DNA from: Arachnia propionica
GTDB taxonomy: Bacteria; Actinomycetota; Actinomycetes; Propionibacteriales; Propionibacteriaceae
Assembly: GCF_003932785.1 (NCBI RefSeq)
Contig: NZ_RQYT01000011.1
Location: 1 to 64,000 of the forward strand
Reading direction: 5' to 3'
DNA length: 64,000 nucleotides
Shown here: piece after piece, positions 56,334 through 64,000 of the stretch
How positions within the stretch are numbered: position 1 is the stretch's first letter
How the letters are laid out: the number at the start of each line of letters is the position of its first letter
Program-made: the position numbers and the translations under genes
The notes under the pieces: model-generated
The model's input: only the letters and a program-made list of their open reading frames with translations
Database searches by the model: none
Told to the model about the DNA's origin: nothing

Positions 56334-57129
56334 GGCACCCGTCATCGAACTGCGCAACGTGCACGTCATCCACAAGGCGCGCACGGGGAAGCTGTTCCGC
56401 CCCAACCTCGTCCATGCCGTCAACGACGTCTCACTCAGCGTCTCCCGCGGTGAGACGGTCGGGATCGTCGGCGAGTCCGGCTGCGGCAAGTCCACCACCG
56501 CACGCGTCATGGTGGGGCTGCAGCCCGTCACCAAGGGGGAGATCCTGTTCAAGGGCAGGTCCCTGGGACGCTCCGCCAGGGACCGCGCCGAGTTGGGCCG
56601 GTCGGTCTCCGTGGTCTTCCAGGACCCCGCCACCGCCCTCAACCCCCGGCTCACGGTCCGCGAGACCCTGCTGGACCCCTTCCGGGTCCACGGCATCGGG
56701 GATCCGGCGTCCCGGCTGACCAGGGTGAAGGAGCTGCTCAACCTGGTCGGTCTCCCGCAGTCCGCCCTCGACGTCCTCCCCCGCCAGATCTCCGGCGGCC
56801 AGCGTCAACGCGTCGCCATCGCCCGGGCCCTGGCCCTGGAACCCGACGTCATCATCGCCGACGAACCCACCTCCGCCCTCGACGTCTCGGTCCGCGCGCA
56901 GGTGCTCAACCTGCTCACCGACCTCAAGGACCAGCTGGGCCTGGGTCTCGTCTTCATCAGCCACGACATCAACACCGTCCGGTTCATCTCGGATCGGATC
57001 GGGGTGATGTTCTTCGGGAAGCTGGTCGAGATGAGTCCGACCGACGAGATCTTCTCGAACCCGAAGGATCCGTACACGAAGAAACTGCTCTCCGCAGTTC
57101 CGTCCCTGCTTCAGGAGCCACTGTCATGA
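56326..57129 (+). CDS. ABC transporter ATP-binding protein (DppF/SatD-like)
   Basis: A 267-residue ATPase with Walker A GESGCGKST (about 46-54), Q-loop VFQDPATALNPR, signature ISGGQRQR (about 155-162), Walker B VIIADEPTSALD (about 176-187) and the H-loop FISHD. It completes the importer by dimerising with the ATPase half of the fused subunit. Its end overlaps the lyase gene by 4 bases, coupling uptake to breakdown. Confidence 0.94.
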   Translation: MAEAPVIELRNVHVIHKARTGKLFRPNLVHAVNDVSLSVSRGETVGIVGESGCGKSTTARVMVGLQPVTKGEILFKGRSLGRSARDRAELGRSVSVVFQDPATALNPRLTVRETLLDPFRVHGIGDPASRLTRVKELLNLVGLPQSALDVLPRQISGGQRQRVAIARALALEPDVIIADEPTSALDVSVRAQVLNLLTDLKDQLGLGLVFISHDINTVRFISDRIGVMFFGKLVEMSPTDEIFSNPKDPYTKKLLSAVPSLLQEPLS

Positions 57130-58046
57130 CCGCCTTCTCCGGCATCATCCCCCCGGTCGTCACCCCCCTTCTCCCGAACGGCGAGGTCGACCACACCTCC
57201 CTCGACCGGGTGATCGATCATCTGCTTGACGCGGGCATGGACGGCCTGTTCGTCCTCGGCTCCACCGGCGAGGTCACCTATCTCACCGACGACGAACGCG
57301 TCTCCGTCGTGACGGCGATCGCCGCCAGGGTCGGCAAACGGGTGCCGCTCATCGTCGGCTGCATGGAGACCACCGCCCCGCGCGTCATCGACCAGGCCCG
57401 GCGCATGGTGGCCGCGGGGGCCGACGCCATCGTCGCCACCGCCCCGTTCTACGCCCTGAACAACGAGAAGGAGATCGCACAGCACTTCCGCCTCATCGCG
57501 GCGGCCGTGGACGTCCCGATCTTCGCCTACGACGTCCCGGTGCGTCTCGGCGGCGTGAAGCTCAGCCCGGAGCTCCTGGTGGAGCTGGGACGGGAGGGAG
57601 TCATCGCCGGCGTGAAGGACTCCTCCGGCAACGACGTGGCCTTCCGGCGTCTCGTCGCGTTGAACCGGGCGGCCGGATCCCCGCTGCGCCTGTTCACCGG
57701 CCACGAGACGGTCAACGAGCTCATGCTGCTCGCCGGGGCCGACGGCCAGGTGCCAGGCTTCGCGAACGTCGACCCGCACGGCTACCGTCGCCTGGCGGAC
57801 GCCTGCAGTGCCGGGAACTGGGAGGAGGCCGCCAGGATCCAGGAGCAGATCAACGCCGAGTTCGAGATCGTGTTCGCGCCCCGGGGCCGGGGTGGGGATG
57901 GTACCGGTGTGGGCGCCTTCAAGATCGCCATGCACCTGCTCGGGATCATCGACCACCCGACCCAGCCCGCCACCCTCGGCGAGTTCTCCGACGAGGACAT
58001 CACCGCGGTGCGGGAGGTCCTCGTCGCCACGGGGATGCTGAAATGA
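57126..58046 (+). CDS. nanA: N-acetylneuraminate lyase-type aldolase (DHDPS/NAL family)
   Basis: The 306-residue barrel has the carboxylate-binding GSTGEV (about 43-48), the Tyr of IFAYDVPVRLGG (about 138) and the Schiff-base lysine in VIAGVKDSSGND (about 164). Enzymes of this family include N-acetylneuraminate lyase, dihydrodipicolinate synthase and other 2-oxo acid aldolases. Its place between a Sat-like importer and nanE makes cleavage of sialic acid to ManNAc and pyruvate the best assignment. The sequence is not diagnostic on its own. It overlaps nanE by 4 bases. Confidence 0.85.
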   Translation: MTAFSGIIPPVVTPLLPNGEVDHTSLDRVIDHLLDAGMDGLFVLGSTGEVTYLTDDERVSVVTAIAARVGKRVPLIVGCMETTAPRVIDQARRMVAAGADAIVATAPFYALNNEKEIAQHFRLIAAAVDVPIFAYDVPVRLGGVKLSPELLVELGREGVIAGVKDSSGNDVAFRRLVALNRAAGSPLRLFTGHETVNELMLLAGADGQVPGFANVDPHGYRRLADACSAGNWEEAARIQEQINAEFEIVFAPRGRGGDGTGVGAFKIAMHLLGIIDHPTQPATLGEFSDEDITAVREVLVATGMLK

Positions 58047-58723
58047 CCGGGATCATCGACGGCATCAAGGGCCGCCTCGTCGTCTCCTGCCAGGCCTATC
58101 CGGGTGAGGCCATGCGCCATCCCGAGACGATGGCCCAGGTGGCCCAGGCCTGCGTCAAGGGCGGTGCCGCCGCCATCCGGGTCCAAGGAATCGAGGACAT
58201 CCGCGCCACGGCGGCCGTCGTCAACGTGCCCGTCATCGGACTGTGGAAGGACGGCGTCGAGGGGGTCTACATCACCCCCACCCTCCGCCACGCCCTGGCC
58301 TGTGCGGAGGCGGGCGCCCAGGTGGTCGCGATCGACGCCACCTCCCGCCCCCGGCCCGACGGTTCGAGCTTCACCGACATCGTGGCGGGCCTCAAGGCGC
58401 AGTATCCGGACGTGCTGGTCATGGCCGACTGCGGCAGTCTCGACGACTGCCTCCGCGCCGAGGCCGACGGTGCCGACATCATCGGCACGACGCTGGCCGG
58501 CTACTCCGGGGAGCGGCCCCGCACCGACGGACCGGACCTCGAGTTGGCGCGGCAGGCCGTGCAGCAGTGCACCCGACCCGTCGTCGTGGAGGGCAGGGTC
58601 CACACCCTGGACCAGGCCCGCGCCGTCATGGCGGAGGGAGCCTGGGCGGTGTGCGTCGGCACCGCGATCACGCATCCCACGACGATCACCAGCTGGTTCT
58701 CGGACGCCGTCCAGAACAGCTGA
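58043..58723 (+). CDS. nanE: N-acetylmannosamine-6-phosphate 2-epimerase
   Basis: A 226-residue barrel that converts ManNAc-6-P to GlcNAc-6-P. Typical blocks are LVVSCQAYPGEAM (about 12-24), AAIRVQGIEDI (about 43-53), the catalytic Lys of IGLWKDGVEGVYITP (about 69), DCGSLDD and VVVEGRVHT with the conserved Glu (about 180). It needs a ManNAc kinase (NanK); none lies in this operon, but a ROK kinase is 18 kb away. NagA and NagB are not in the window. A strong hairpin follows it. Confidence 0.93.
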   Translation: MTGIIDGIKGRLVVSCQAYPGEAMRHPETMAQVAQACVKGGAAAIRVQGIEDIRATAAVVNVPVIGLWKDGVEGVYITPTLRHALACAEAGAQVVAIDATSRPRPDGSSFTDIVAGLKAQYPDVLVMADCGSLDDCLRAEADGADIIGTTLAGYSGERPRTDGPDLELARQAVQQCTRPVVVEGRVHTLDQARAVMAEGAWAVCVGTAITHPTTITSWFSDAVQNS

Positions 58724-58734
58724 CAGCCGTGGCC

Positions 58735-58775
58735 ACCGGGTGTGGGCGGCACCTCGGTGCTCGCCCCCACCCGGT
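58735..58775. terminator. Terminator of the sialic acid operon
   Basis: Fourteen-base arms (58735-58748 and 58762-58775) pair with one mismatch, with a second short stem GCACC/GGTGC inside. It begins 12 bases after the nanE stop. The final base of the right arm is the T of the TAGGGT box thought to drive the next gene, so terminator and promoter touch. Confidence 0.75.
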
Positions 58776-58780
58776 AGGGT
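58775..58780 (+). promoter_or_regulatory. Putative -10 box of the ABC exporter operon (leaderless)
   Basis: TAGGGT lies 6 bases before the ATG at 58787. There is no ribosome site in between. The -35 region would fall inside the terminator hairpin. Same layout as the other leaderless candidates. Confidence 0.45.
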
Positions 58781-58786
58781 CGATGC

Positions 58787-59554
58787 ATGGAGACAGCCCT
58801 CGTCACCCATGGCCTGGTCAAGAGATTCGGTTCCACCCTGGCCGTGGACAACCTCAGCCTGCAGATCCCCGTCGGCCATCTCTTCGGCCTGGTGGGCCCC
58901 AACGGGGCGGGCAAGACCACGGCGATGTCGATGATCTGCGGGCTGCTCCGCCCCGATCACGGCGAGGCCTTCGTCCTCGGACACGACGTCTGGCAGGACC
59001 CGGTCCGGGCGAAGGCCCTGTTCGGGGTGCTTCCCGACGGGATGATGCTGTTCGATCGGCTCACGGGCCTCGAACTGCTCCGTTACAACGGCCGGCTCCG
59101 TGGCCTGGACCGTGACGTCGTGGAGACCCGCGCCCTCGAGCTGCTCTCCGTGCTGGGGCTGGAGGACGCGGCCGGGCGGGTGGTCGCCGACTACTCGGCC
59201 GGCATGACGAAGAAGATCTCCCTCGCCTGCGCCCTCATCCACGCCCCGAGACTCCTCATCCTGGACGAACCCCTCGAGGCCGTCGATCCCGTCTCGGGCC
59301 AGGTCATCCGCGACCTGCTGCGGGACTACGTCACCGGAGGGGGCACGGTCCTGCTCTCCAGCCACGTGATGGAACTCGTGGAGAACATCTGCGACGGGGT
59401 GGGGATCATGGCCGCCGGGCGGCTCCTCGTCGCCGGGACCGTCGAGCAGGTCCGCGGGGACTCAACCCTTCAGCAGCGTTTCATCGAGTTGGTCGGGCAG
59501 GGCCACATTCCCGGGGAGGAGACGTTGCAGTGGTTGCGACGCTCCTCGCTGTGA
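58787..59554 (+). CDS. ABC transporter ATP-binding protein (exporter type)
   Basis: The 255-residue ATPase is of the DrrA/CcmA-like exporter type. Walker A is GPNGAGKTT (about 35-43), the signature is YSAGMTKKIS (about 138-147), where SAGM replaces SGGQ, and Walker B is LLILDEPLEAVD (about 158-169). It powers the membrane protein encoded next, with which it overlaps by 25 bases. The exported compound is unknown; there are no biosynthetic genes nearby. Confidence 0.92.
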   Translation: METALVTHGLVKRFGSTLAVDNLSLQIPVGHLFGLVGPNGAGKTTAMSMICGLLRPDHGEAFVLGHDVWQDPVRAKALFGVLPDGMMLFDRLTGLELLRYNGRLRGLDRDVVETRALELLSVLGLEDAAGRVVADYSAGMTKKISLACALIHAPRLLILDEPLEAVDPVSGQVIRDLLRDYVTGGGTVLLSSHVMELVENICDGVGIMAAGRLLVAGTVEQVRGDSTLQQRFIELVGQGHIPGEETLQWLRRSSL

Positions 59555-61122
59555 GGATCCGCTCCCAGCTGGCGATGCTGCGGAGCAACATCTGGTCGGC
59601 GATCGGGATGGGGGTCCTCGCCCTTTTCATGCTGCCCGGTCTCGTCATCGTCGTCGTGGCCCTGTTCTGGCTCAGCTCCCTGCCGCACCTCAGACCCGAC
59701 GCCACAGTATTGGCGGGGTCCCTGCTCGTCGTCGTGTGGTTGATCGGCTCGGTGGTCTTCTTCGCCATGGATGACTCCGTGGCCCCCGGCCGCCTGTGCC
59801 TGTTGCCCCTGCGGGCGCGCGACCTCGCCCTCCCGTTGGCCCTGTCGGATCTCGTCACGCTGCCCGGGATCGCGACGCTGCTGGTCTCGATCGGACTCAT
59901 CGGGGCCTGGGCGTCGGGGCTGATCGTGCTGCTGTCCGGGGTGTTGGCGACCTGCATCGGCGTGCTCATCGGGATCATCGCGGGACGGATCACGGTCACG
60001 GCCCTGTCAGCCGTGCTGGCGAATCGACGCTCCCGGGACGCCCTCTACATCTTCGTCGTCCTTGCCGTCACGGTGGCGGCCCTCCTGCCGTCCTTCCTCA
60101 TGGACGCCGACTCGGCGGTGCTGCTGGAACTGCGGGTCGACATGGTGCACTCCCTCGTCTCCGTGCTGGAGTGGACGCCACTGGGGGTGGCCTGGGCCTT
60201 CCCCGCCGCGGTCGTCAAGGGGGCCTGGCTGCTCGCGGCGGTGCGCCTGCTCCTGGCGCTGGCGTACCTCGCCGCGTTGTACGGCCTGTGGTCATGGCAG
60301 CTGGGTCGGGCACTGACCTCCCCGTTGCCCAGTGCCGGGTCCAGCCGCACCCAGGGGTCCTGGCGGTGGATCGATCGGATCTTCCCCCACTCACCCGCCG
60401 GGGCCCTCGCGACACGGATCCTGCGTTACCTGCGCCGCGATCCGCGACGCTTCATCGCCCTGGTGATGGTCACGATGATGCCCACGGTCCTCGTGCTCAT
60501 CAACCGGGCCACGAGCGAGGGCGGGGTCGACGGGTTCGTGCCCTGGCTCGGTGTCGCCGCGCTCGCCTGGTTGGCCGGGATCAACGGCCTCCAGGACACG
60601 GCCTACGACGGTTCAGCCCTGTGGACCCATGCCGTCGCCGGGATCTCGGGACGCGACGACCGGCTGGGTCGGCTGATGGGCAACGGGCTGCTCTACACCG
60701 TCGCGCTGACCATCACGGCGCTCCTCATCGCCGGGCTGGCGGACCGCTGGTCCCTGCTGCCCGCCCTCATCGGTCTTGGACTCGCGGCGCTCTACGCCAG
60801 CATGGGCGTGGGGTTGCTCGTGTCGTCCTTCCTGAACGGGACCCTCCCTCCGCCGGGCTCCAACCCCTTCGCCACCAGCACCAAGGGGCAGGGCTCGGCC
60901 TTCCTCGGTTCGGTCCTGCACGGGATGGGGATGCTGGTGATCACGGCACCGTGTCTGCTCGTCGTGCTGGCCCTCGATGACTCACCCTGGCTGGGCTGGG
61001 TGCTGCTCCTTGTCGGCCCGGCCGTCGGTGCCGGGGCGGCTCTCGGCCTGTGCCATCTGGGCGGACGGCACATCGACGGTCACTGGCCGGAGCTCGTGCA
61101 CTCCGTGACCTACGAGAAGTGA
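59530..61122 (+). CDS. ABC exporter membrane subunit
   Basis: A 530-residue integral membrane protein with about twelve hydrophobic segments in two groups (about 15-190 and 215-520) separated by a cytoplasmic stretch (about 255-300). It is the partner of the preceding ATPase, but I do not recognise a named family. GTG 59530 is preferred because GGGGAGGAG lies about 8 bases upstream, inside the ATPase gene; GTG 59551, in a GTGA overlap, is an alternative. Its 3' end overlaps the small convergent gene by 13 bases. Confidence 0.85.
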   Translation: MVATLLAVRIRSQLAMLRSNIWSAIGMGVLALFMLPGLVIVVVALFWLSSLPHLRPDATVLAGSLLVVVWLIGSVVFFAMDDSVAPGRLCLLPLRARDLALPLALSDLVTLPGIATLLVSIGLIGAWASGLIVLLSGVLATCIGVLIGIIAGRITVTALSAVLANRRSRDALYIFVVLAVTVAALLPSFLMDADSAVLLELRVDMVHSLVSVLEWTPLGVAWAFPAAVVKGAWLLAAVRLLLALAYLAALYGLWSWQLGRALTSPLPSAGSSRTQGSWRWIDRIFPHSPAGALATRILRYLRRDPRRFIALVMVTMMPTVLVLINRATSEGGVDGFVPWLGVAALAWLAGINGLQDTAYDGSALWTHAVAGISGRDDRLGRLMGNGLLYTVALTITALLIAGLADRWSLLPALIGLGLAALYASMGVGLLVSSFLNGTLPPPGSNPFATSTKGQGSAFLGSVLHGMGMLVITAPCLLVVLALDDSPWLGWVLLLVGPAVGAGAALGLCHLGGRHIDGHWPELVHSVTYEK

Positions 61123-61337
61123 AGGGCCATCGTCCCCATGAGGGCCAGGTAGAACACCCGCGCGAGGAAGAACACCCCGACGGCGATGAGGACCGCGAGG
61201 ACGGGCACCATCACCCGCTGCCACTTCTTCGCTCGGGTGGACGGCACCGCCGCAGGTCCCCAGGCCCCGGCCCCGGGCTGCGCACGCAGCGGGGTTCGGG
61301 CGTTGAGGTTGAGGTCAGACGTCTTACGCACCGCCAC
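61110..61337 (-). CDS. Small single-pass membrane protein
   Basis: The product is about 75 residues: a basic, disordered N-terminal half (about 1-38) and a C-terminal transmembrane helix (about 43-65). No family is recognised. It starts with GTG 61337 (or 61331) 3 bases after the MetE-like gene and lacks a clear ribosome site, so translation may depend on coupling. Its last bases overlap the end of the convergent exporter gene. A real gene is likely, given the helix and position, but not certain. Confidence 0.55.
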   Translation of the reverse strand: MAVRKTSDLNLNARTPLRAQPGAGAWGPAAVPSTRAKKWQRVMVPVLAVLIAVGVFFLARVFYLALMGTMALHFS

Positions 61338-61340
61338 AGT

Positions 61341-62315
61341 CTAAGGGGTCCCCACCTCTTCCTCCACCAGGGAGGCCGCCGCACCCAGCGAGCGCAGCTG
61401 CGGCATCACCTCCGCCATGGGCCATCCCCCCAGACCACAGCCGGTTGAGAGGATCACGCGGTCCGTGAGATCCGTCACGGGGAGTTCGAGGGGCCGCAGC
61501 ACCCGCATCGTCTCCCGCCTGAGGACGTCGACGCCTTGAGCACGCAGCAACGTGGTGTCCACGACACCGAGCACGAGTCCTCGACCGTCGTGCACCCACT
61601 CGGCCAACGTGTCGATCCCCGCGCCCCGGAACAGTCGGGAATCGACGGCGACGGTGCCGAATTCGGCGCGGCGAGCGATCGGGACCCAGGAACCGGACGC
61701 GCAACAGTGGAGCCACGCCCCGTCGGCGAAGCGTCGGAGCCGATCCGCCACCTCCCCCGGCTCGACCGCCCGGTGCCGCCCGAATCCCGACGCCGTCGGC
61801 AACGTCCCGTCGAGCACCGCGACGAGCAGTGGCTCGTCGACCTGCAGCAGCAACCGGACTGCGGGAAGTCGCCGCTCGATCTCCGCGGCGAGCCGGCACC
61901 ACCCCTCCCACAGCGCCTCCGCCACCTCGGCGCGAGCCCCGTGATCGGCCAGGATGCGATCCCCCCGAGGGCGTTCCACACCCCCTGAGAGCGTCCAGGG
62001 ACCGGTGATGGCGATCTTCACCACGCCCTCGAAACCCTGGAGCAGTTCCTCCGCATCGTCGAGATCGCGACGCCACTGGGAGCGCGCCCGTCGATGGTCG
62101 GCCCCGGGATGATGGGTGAGCCGCCACCCGCCGGGCTGGAGGTCGAAACCGAGATCGTCGATGACGCCGAGGGCCCGGCCGATCATGTCCGACCCGACGC
62201 CCCTGGCGGGCAACTCCGGCCAGGCCAGGACATCCGGCAGCAGTTCCGCCATCGTCGACAGGGCGCCCCTGAAATCCTCCCCCGGCAGCGAACCCGTAGC
62301 GGTGGTCCTCATCAT
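61341..62315 (-). CDS. MetE C-terminal-domain-like methyltransferase (core-MetE/UROD superfamily)
   Basis: The 324-residue barrel corresponds only to the catalytic half of cobalamin-independent methionine synthase (about 750 residues). Zinc-site residues are present: [10 protein letters not shown] (His and Cys two apart, about 200-202) and [11 protein letters not shown] (Cys, about 292). The N-terminus is [14 protein letters not shown]. Proteins of this size are found next to mnmA in other actinobacteria and are usually labelled methionine synthase. Short MetE forms elsewhere take methyl from a corrinoid protein. ATG 62315 overlaps the mnmA stop by 4 bases. The methyl donor here is unknown. 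Confidence 0.75.
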   Translation of the reverse strand: MMRTTATGSLPGEDFRGALSTMAELLPDVLAWPELPARGVGSDMIGRALGVIDDLGFDLQPGGWRLTHHPGADHRRARSQWRRDLDDAEELLQGFEGVVKIAITGPWTLSGGVERPRGDRILADHGARAEVAEALWEGWCRLAAEIERRLPAVRLLLQVDEPLLVAVLDGTLPTASGFGRHRAVEPGEVADRLRRFADGAWLHCCASGSWVPIARRAEFGTVAVDSRLFRGAGIDTLAEWVHDGRGLVLGVVDTTLLRAQGVDVLRRETMRVLRPLELPVTDLTDRVILSTGCGLGGWPMAEVMPQLRSLGAAASLVEEEVGTP

Positions 62316-63382
62316 CCCGCGCTCCGGATGATGGCTGATCCCACCACTCGGGTGCCGTCGAAGAAGACCATGGACTGGCCGGGAGCCACGCCGCTGGTCG
62401 GCTGGTCCAGCGTGACCCGCACCCCATCGGCGGTGGGCTCGATGAGCGCGGACAACGCCGCCCCGTGGGCCCGGTACTGGACCTCACCCCGCATGGGTTC
62501 CTGCAGGGGACGTTGCGTCCACGTCGGCCGGATCCCCGTCAGGACGGAGACCGCGAGATCCTCCCGGGACCCGACCACGACGGCGTTGTCGACCGGATCG
62601 ATGCGCAACACGTAGCGGGGACGTCCATCCGCGGCCGGCACCCCGAGGTCCAGGCCGCGTCGCTGTCCCACCGTGAACCCGTGGTGGCCCCGGTGTTCCC
62701 CGAGGGTGCGCCCCTCGGCGTCCACGATCGGTCCGGGCTCCTCACCGAGATGGCGCCTCAGGAACCCCTGGGTGTCGCCGTCGGGGATGAAGCAGATGTC
62801 ATAGGAGTCCGGCTTGTTCGCCACCCTCAACCCCAGCTCGGCCGCCTCGGCGCGGACCTCACTCTTCGGGCTGTCCGCCAAGGGGAAGAGGCTGTGACGC
62901 AGCTGCTCCTGGTCGAGGACCCCCAGGACGTAGGACTGATCCTTGCGGGGGTCCTGCCCCCGGTGGAGTTCCACCTCGCCACCGACCGCCACGAGCCGGG
63001 CGTAGTGGCCCGTGGCGACCGCGTCGAACCCGAGGTCGATGCCGCGTTCCAGCACCGCCGCGAACTTGATGCGCTCGTTGCAGCGCAGGCACGGGTTGGG
63101 GGTCCTGCCCTGCCGGTACTCGGAGACGAAGTCGTCGACCACCGCCGCCTGGAACTGCTCGGAGAAGTCCCACACGTAGAAGGGGATGTCCAACAGATCG
63201 GCTGCCCGTCGGGCGTCGTGCGCATCCTCGAGGGAACAACAACCGCGGGATCCCTCACGGTAGGGCTGGGGGTTGCGGTTGAGCGCCAGGTGCACCCCCG
63301 TCACGTCGTGTCCGGCGGCCACGAGGCGTGCCGCGGCCACCGCCGAGTCCACCCCTCCCGACATCGCGGCCAGCACCTTCAT
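62312..63382 (-). CDS. mnmA: tRNA-specific 2-thiouridylase
   Basis: The 356-residue enzyme thiolates U34 of Lys, Glu and Gln tRNAs. It has the PP-loop [15 protein letters not shown] (about 6-20), the catalytic Cys in [12 protein letters not shown] (about 100), TGHYAR, and the persulfide Cys in [15 protein letters not shown] (about 195). Sulfur comes from the cysteine desulfurase encoded just upstream. ATG 63382 has GGAGGAGGG ahead. Placement after the desulfurase and before the MetE-like gene is conserved in actinobacteria. Confidence 0.96.
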   Translation of the reverse strand: MKVLAAMSGGVDSAVAAARLVAAGHDVTGVHLALNRNPQPYREGSRGCCSLEDAHDARRAADLLDIPFYVWDFSEQFQAAVVDDFVSEYRQGRTPNPCLRCNERIKFAAVLERGIDLGFDAVATGHYARLVAVGGEVELHRGQDPRKDQSYVLGVLDQEQLRHSLFPLADSPKSEVRAEAAELGLRVANKPDSYDICFIPDGDTQGFLRRHLGEEPGPIVDAEGRTLGEHRGHHGFTVGQRRGLDLGVPAADGRPRYVLRIDPVDNAVVVGSREDLAVSVLTGIRPTWTQRPLQEPMRGEVQYRAHGAALSALIEPTADGVRVTLDQPTSGVAPGQSMVFFDGTRVVGSAIIRSAG

Positions 63383-63417
63383 CTCACCCTCCTCCACGCC
63401 GTGTGCGGCACACGATT

Positions 63418-64000
63418 CTACCGGGCGCCACGGGCCCGATCGAGGACGCGGGGAAGGGCCTCCGCGAGATGGGTGACATCGGCCTCGCCGCTCGTGTGCC
63501 CAAGCGAGAAACGCACCGACGATGCGGCCGTGGCCTCGTCGCGCCCCATGGCCAGCAGCACCTCGCTCGGGCCCCGGACCCCGGCGCGACACGCCGCCCC
63601 CGCCGTCGCGTCGATCCCCGCCTCGTCCAGCAGCAGCAGGAGGTCCTGGGCGCGCACCCCCGGGAAGGATGCGTTGACGATGTGGGGTGCCGCCCGCTCC
63701 GGTCCGTTGAGGGTCCCCCCGTGCTGAAGGACGAGGGCGCGGATGGCGTCCCGCAGCCGCGTGAGCCGCGGCATCTCCTGCCGCACGGTCGCCACGGCCT
63801 CGGTGGCCGCGGCGGCGAAGGCGCGGGCCAGGGCCACGGTCTGGGTGCCGGAGCGCACTCCCCCCTCTTGACCCCCACCGAGCCCCGCGGCTCGCAACCG
63901 GATGCCGCGGCGCACCAGGAGGGCCCCGACGCCGACGGGGCCGCCGATCTTGTGCGCCGACAGGCTGAGCAGGTCGGCACCGGTGTCGGCGAAGCGGACG
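63418..64000 (-). CDS. Cysteine desulfurase (IscS/NifS family), 3' part
   Basis: The gene enters from the right edge, so the N-terminal half is missing; about 194 residues remain. The PLP lysine is in [16 protein letters not shown], and the RSGTQ motif and the flexible catalytic loop with Cys in [19 protein letters not shown] are visible. The loop is AACRAG where typical class I enzymes have ACTSG or ACSSG. It transfers cysteine sulfur, most likely to MnmA, which lies 35 bases downstream, and perhaps to Fe-S assembly. Confidence 0.92.
   Translation of the reverse strand, partial: VRFADTGADLLSLSAHKIGGPVGVGALLVRRGIRLRAAGLGGGQEGGVRSGTQTVALARAFAAAATEAVATVRQEMPRLTRLRDAIRALVLQHGGTLNGPERAAPHIVNASFPGVRAQDLLLLLDEAGIDATAGAACRAGVRGPSEVLLAMGRDEATAASSVRFSLGHTSGEADVTHLAEALPRVLDRARGAR

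Noticed and set aside
58787-61122. Antibiotic resistance or bacteriocin export function for the ABC pair
   Set aside because: No precursor peptide, biosynthetic gene or immunity gene lies nearby, so only exporter can be supported.

Overview
The window is high-GC, gene-dense DNA from an actinobacterium, most likely a member of the Propionibacteriaceae. The pointers are long stretches of core gene order shared with other actinobacteria (relA-apt-secF-secD-yajC-ruvB-ruvA-ruvC-yebC; hisD-hisC-hisB-hisH-hisA; hisI-trpE-trpC-trpB-trpA; gatC-gatA-gatB; cysteine desulfurase-mnmA-MetE-like), a PriA-type HisA and no trpF, a DnaE1-type polymerase, and several genes that appear to be leaderless (TANNNT box 6-7 bases before an ATG). 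Genes for sialic acid uptake and an intracellular alpha-L-fucosidase suggest a host-associated, glycan-foraging lifestyle; an oral or mucosal species such as Arachnia would fit, but this is inference. I see no rRNA, tRNA, CRISPR array, insertion sequence or phage gene. No stretch longer than 300 bases lacks a gene; the largest gaps (36360-36589, 44493-44707, 27193-27344, 51397-51544) hold promoters, operators or hairpins described below.

Layout. 1-11.7 kb, minus strand: an ECF sigma factor with a partner protein, then relA, a potassium channel, apt, the SecDF-YajC translocase accessory complex, RuvCAB and YebC. 11.8-18.7 kb, minus strand: pcp, hisA and then an unusual four-gene tail (fatty-acyl-CoA-reductase/HAD fusion, LarA-like protein, PlsC-like protein, tandem GNAT). 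Each of the first three junctions from hisA onward is a 4-base start/stop overlap, so these genes look translationally coupled. 18.7-27.2 kb: a sirtuin on the plus strand, then hisH, hisB, hisC, hisD, a small membrane protein and dnaE on the minus strand. 27.3-29.2 kb: a two-component system. 29.2-35.2 kb, minus strand: hisI-trpE-trpC-trpB-trpA and a proline-rich surface protein. hisF, hisG, hisE, trpG, trpD and trpF are not in the window.

35.2-44.5 kb is a carbohydrate locus. A ROK repressor diverges from an ABC importer (binding lipoprotein and two permeases), a ROK kinase, an M81 (MlrC-like) metalloenzyme and a cytoplasmic GH29 fucosidase. A MarR regulator with its own operator and a membrane protein follow. 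The gene set resembles, function by function, the pathway described in Lactobacillus casei for core-fucosylated GlcNAc-asparagine, with M81 in place of the amidase; this is a hypothesis. 44.7-47.2 kb: a DinB/TIGR03085-like protein, then a Fur-family regulator coupled to catalase. 47.3-50.6 kb: gatCAB. 50.7-58.7 kb: a sialic acid locus (FadR-type regulator, SatABCD-like ABC importer with a fused permease-ATPase, NanA-like lyase, NanE epimerase) with a recognisable promoter and a perfect 12-base palindrome. 58.8-61.3 kb: an ABC exporter pair and a small membrane protein. 61.3-64 kb, minus strand: MetE-like protein, mnmA and the 3' part of a cysteine desulfurase. In other actinobacteria gatCAB lies near the MetE-like/mnmA/desulfurase group, so the sialic acid and exporter genes look like an insertion into a conserved neighbourhood.
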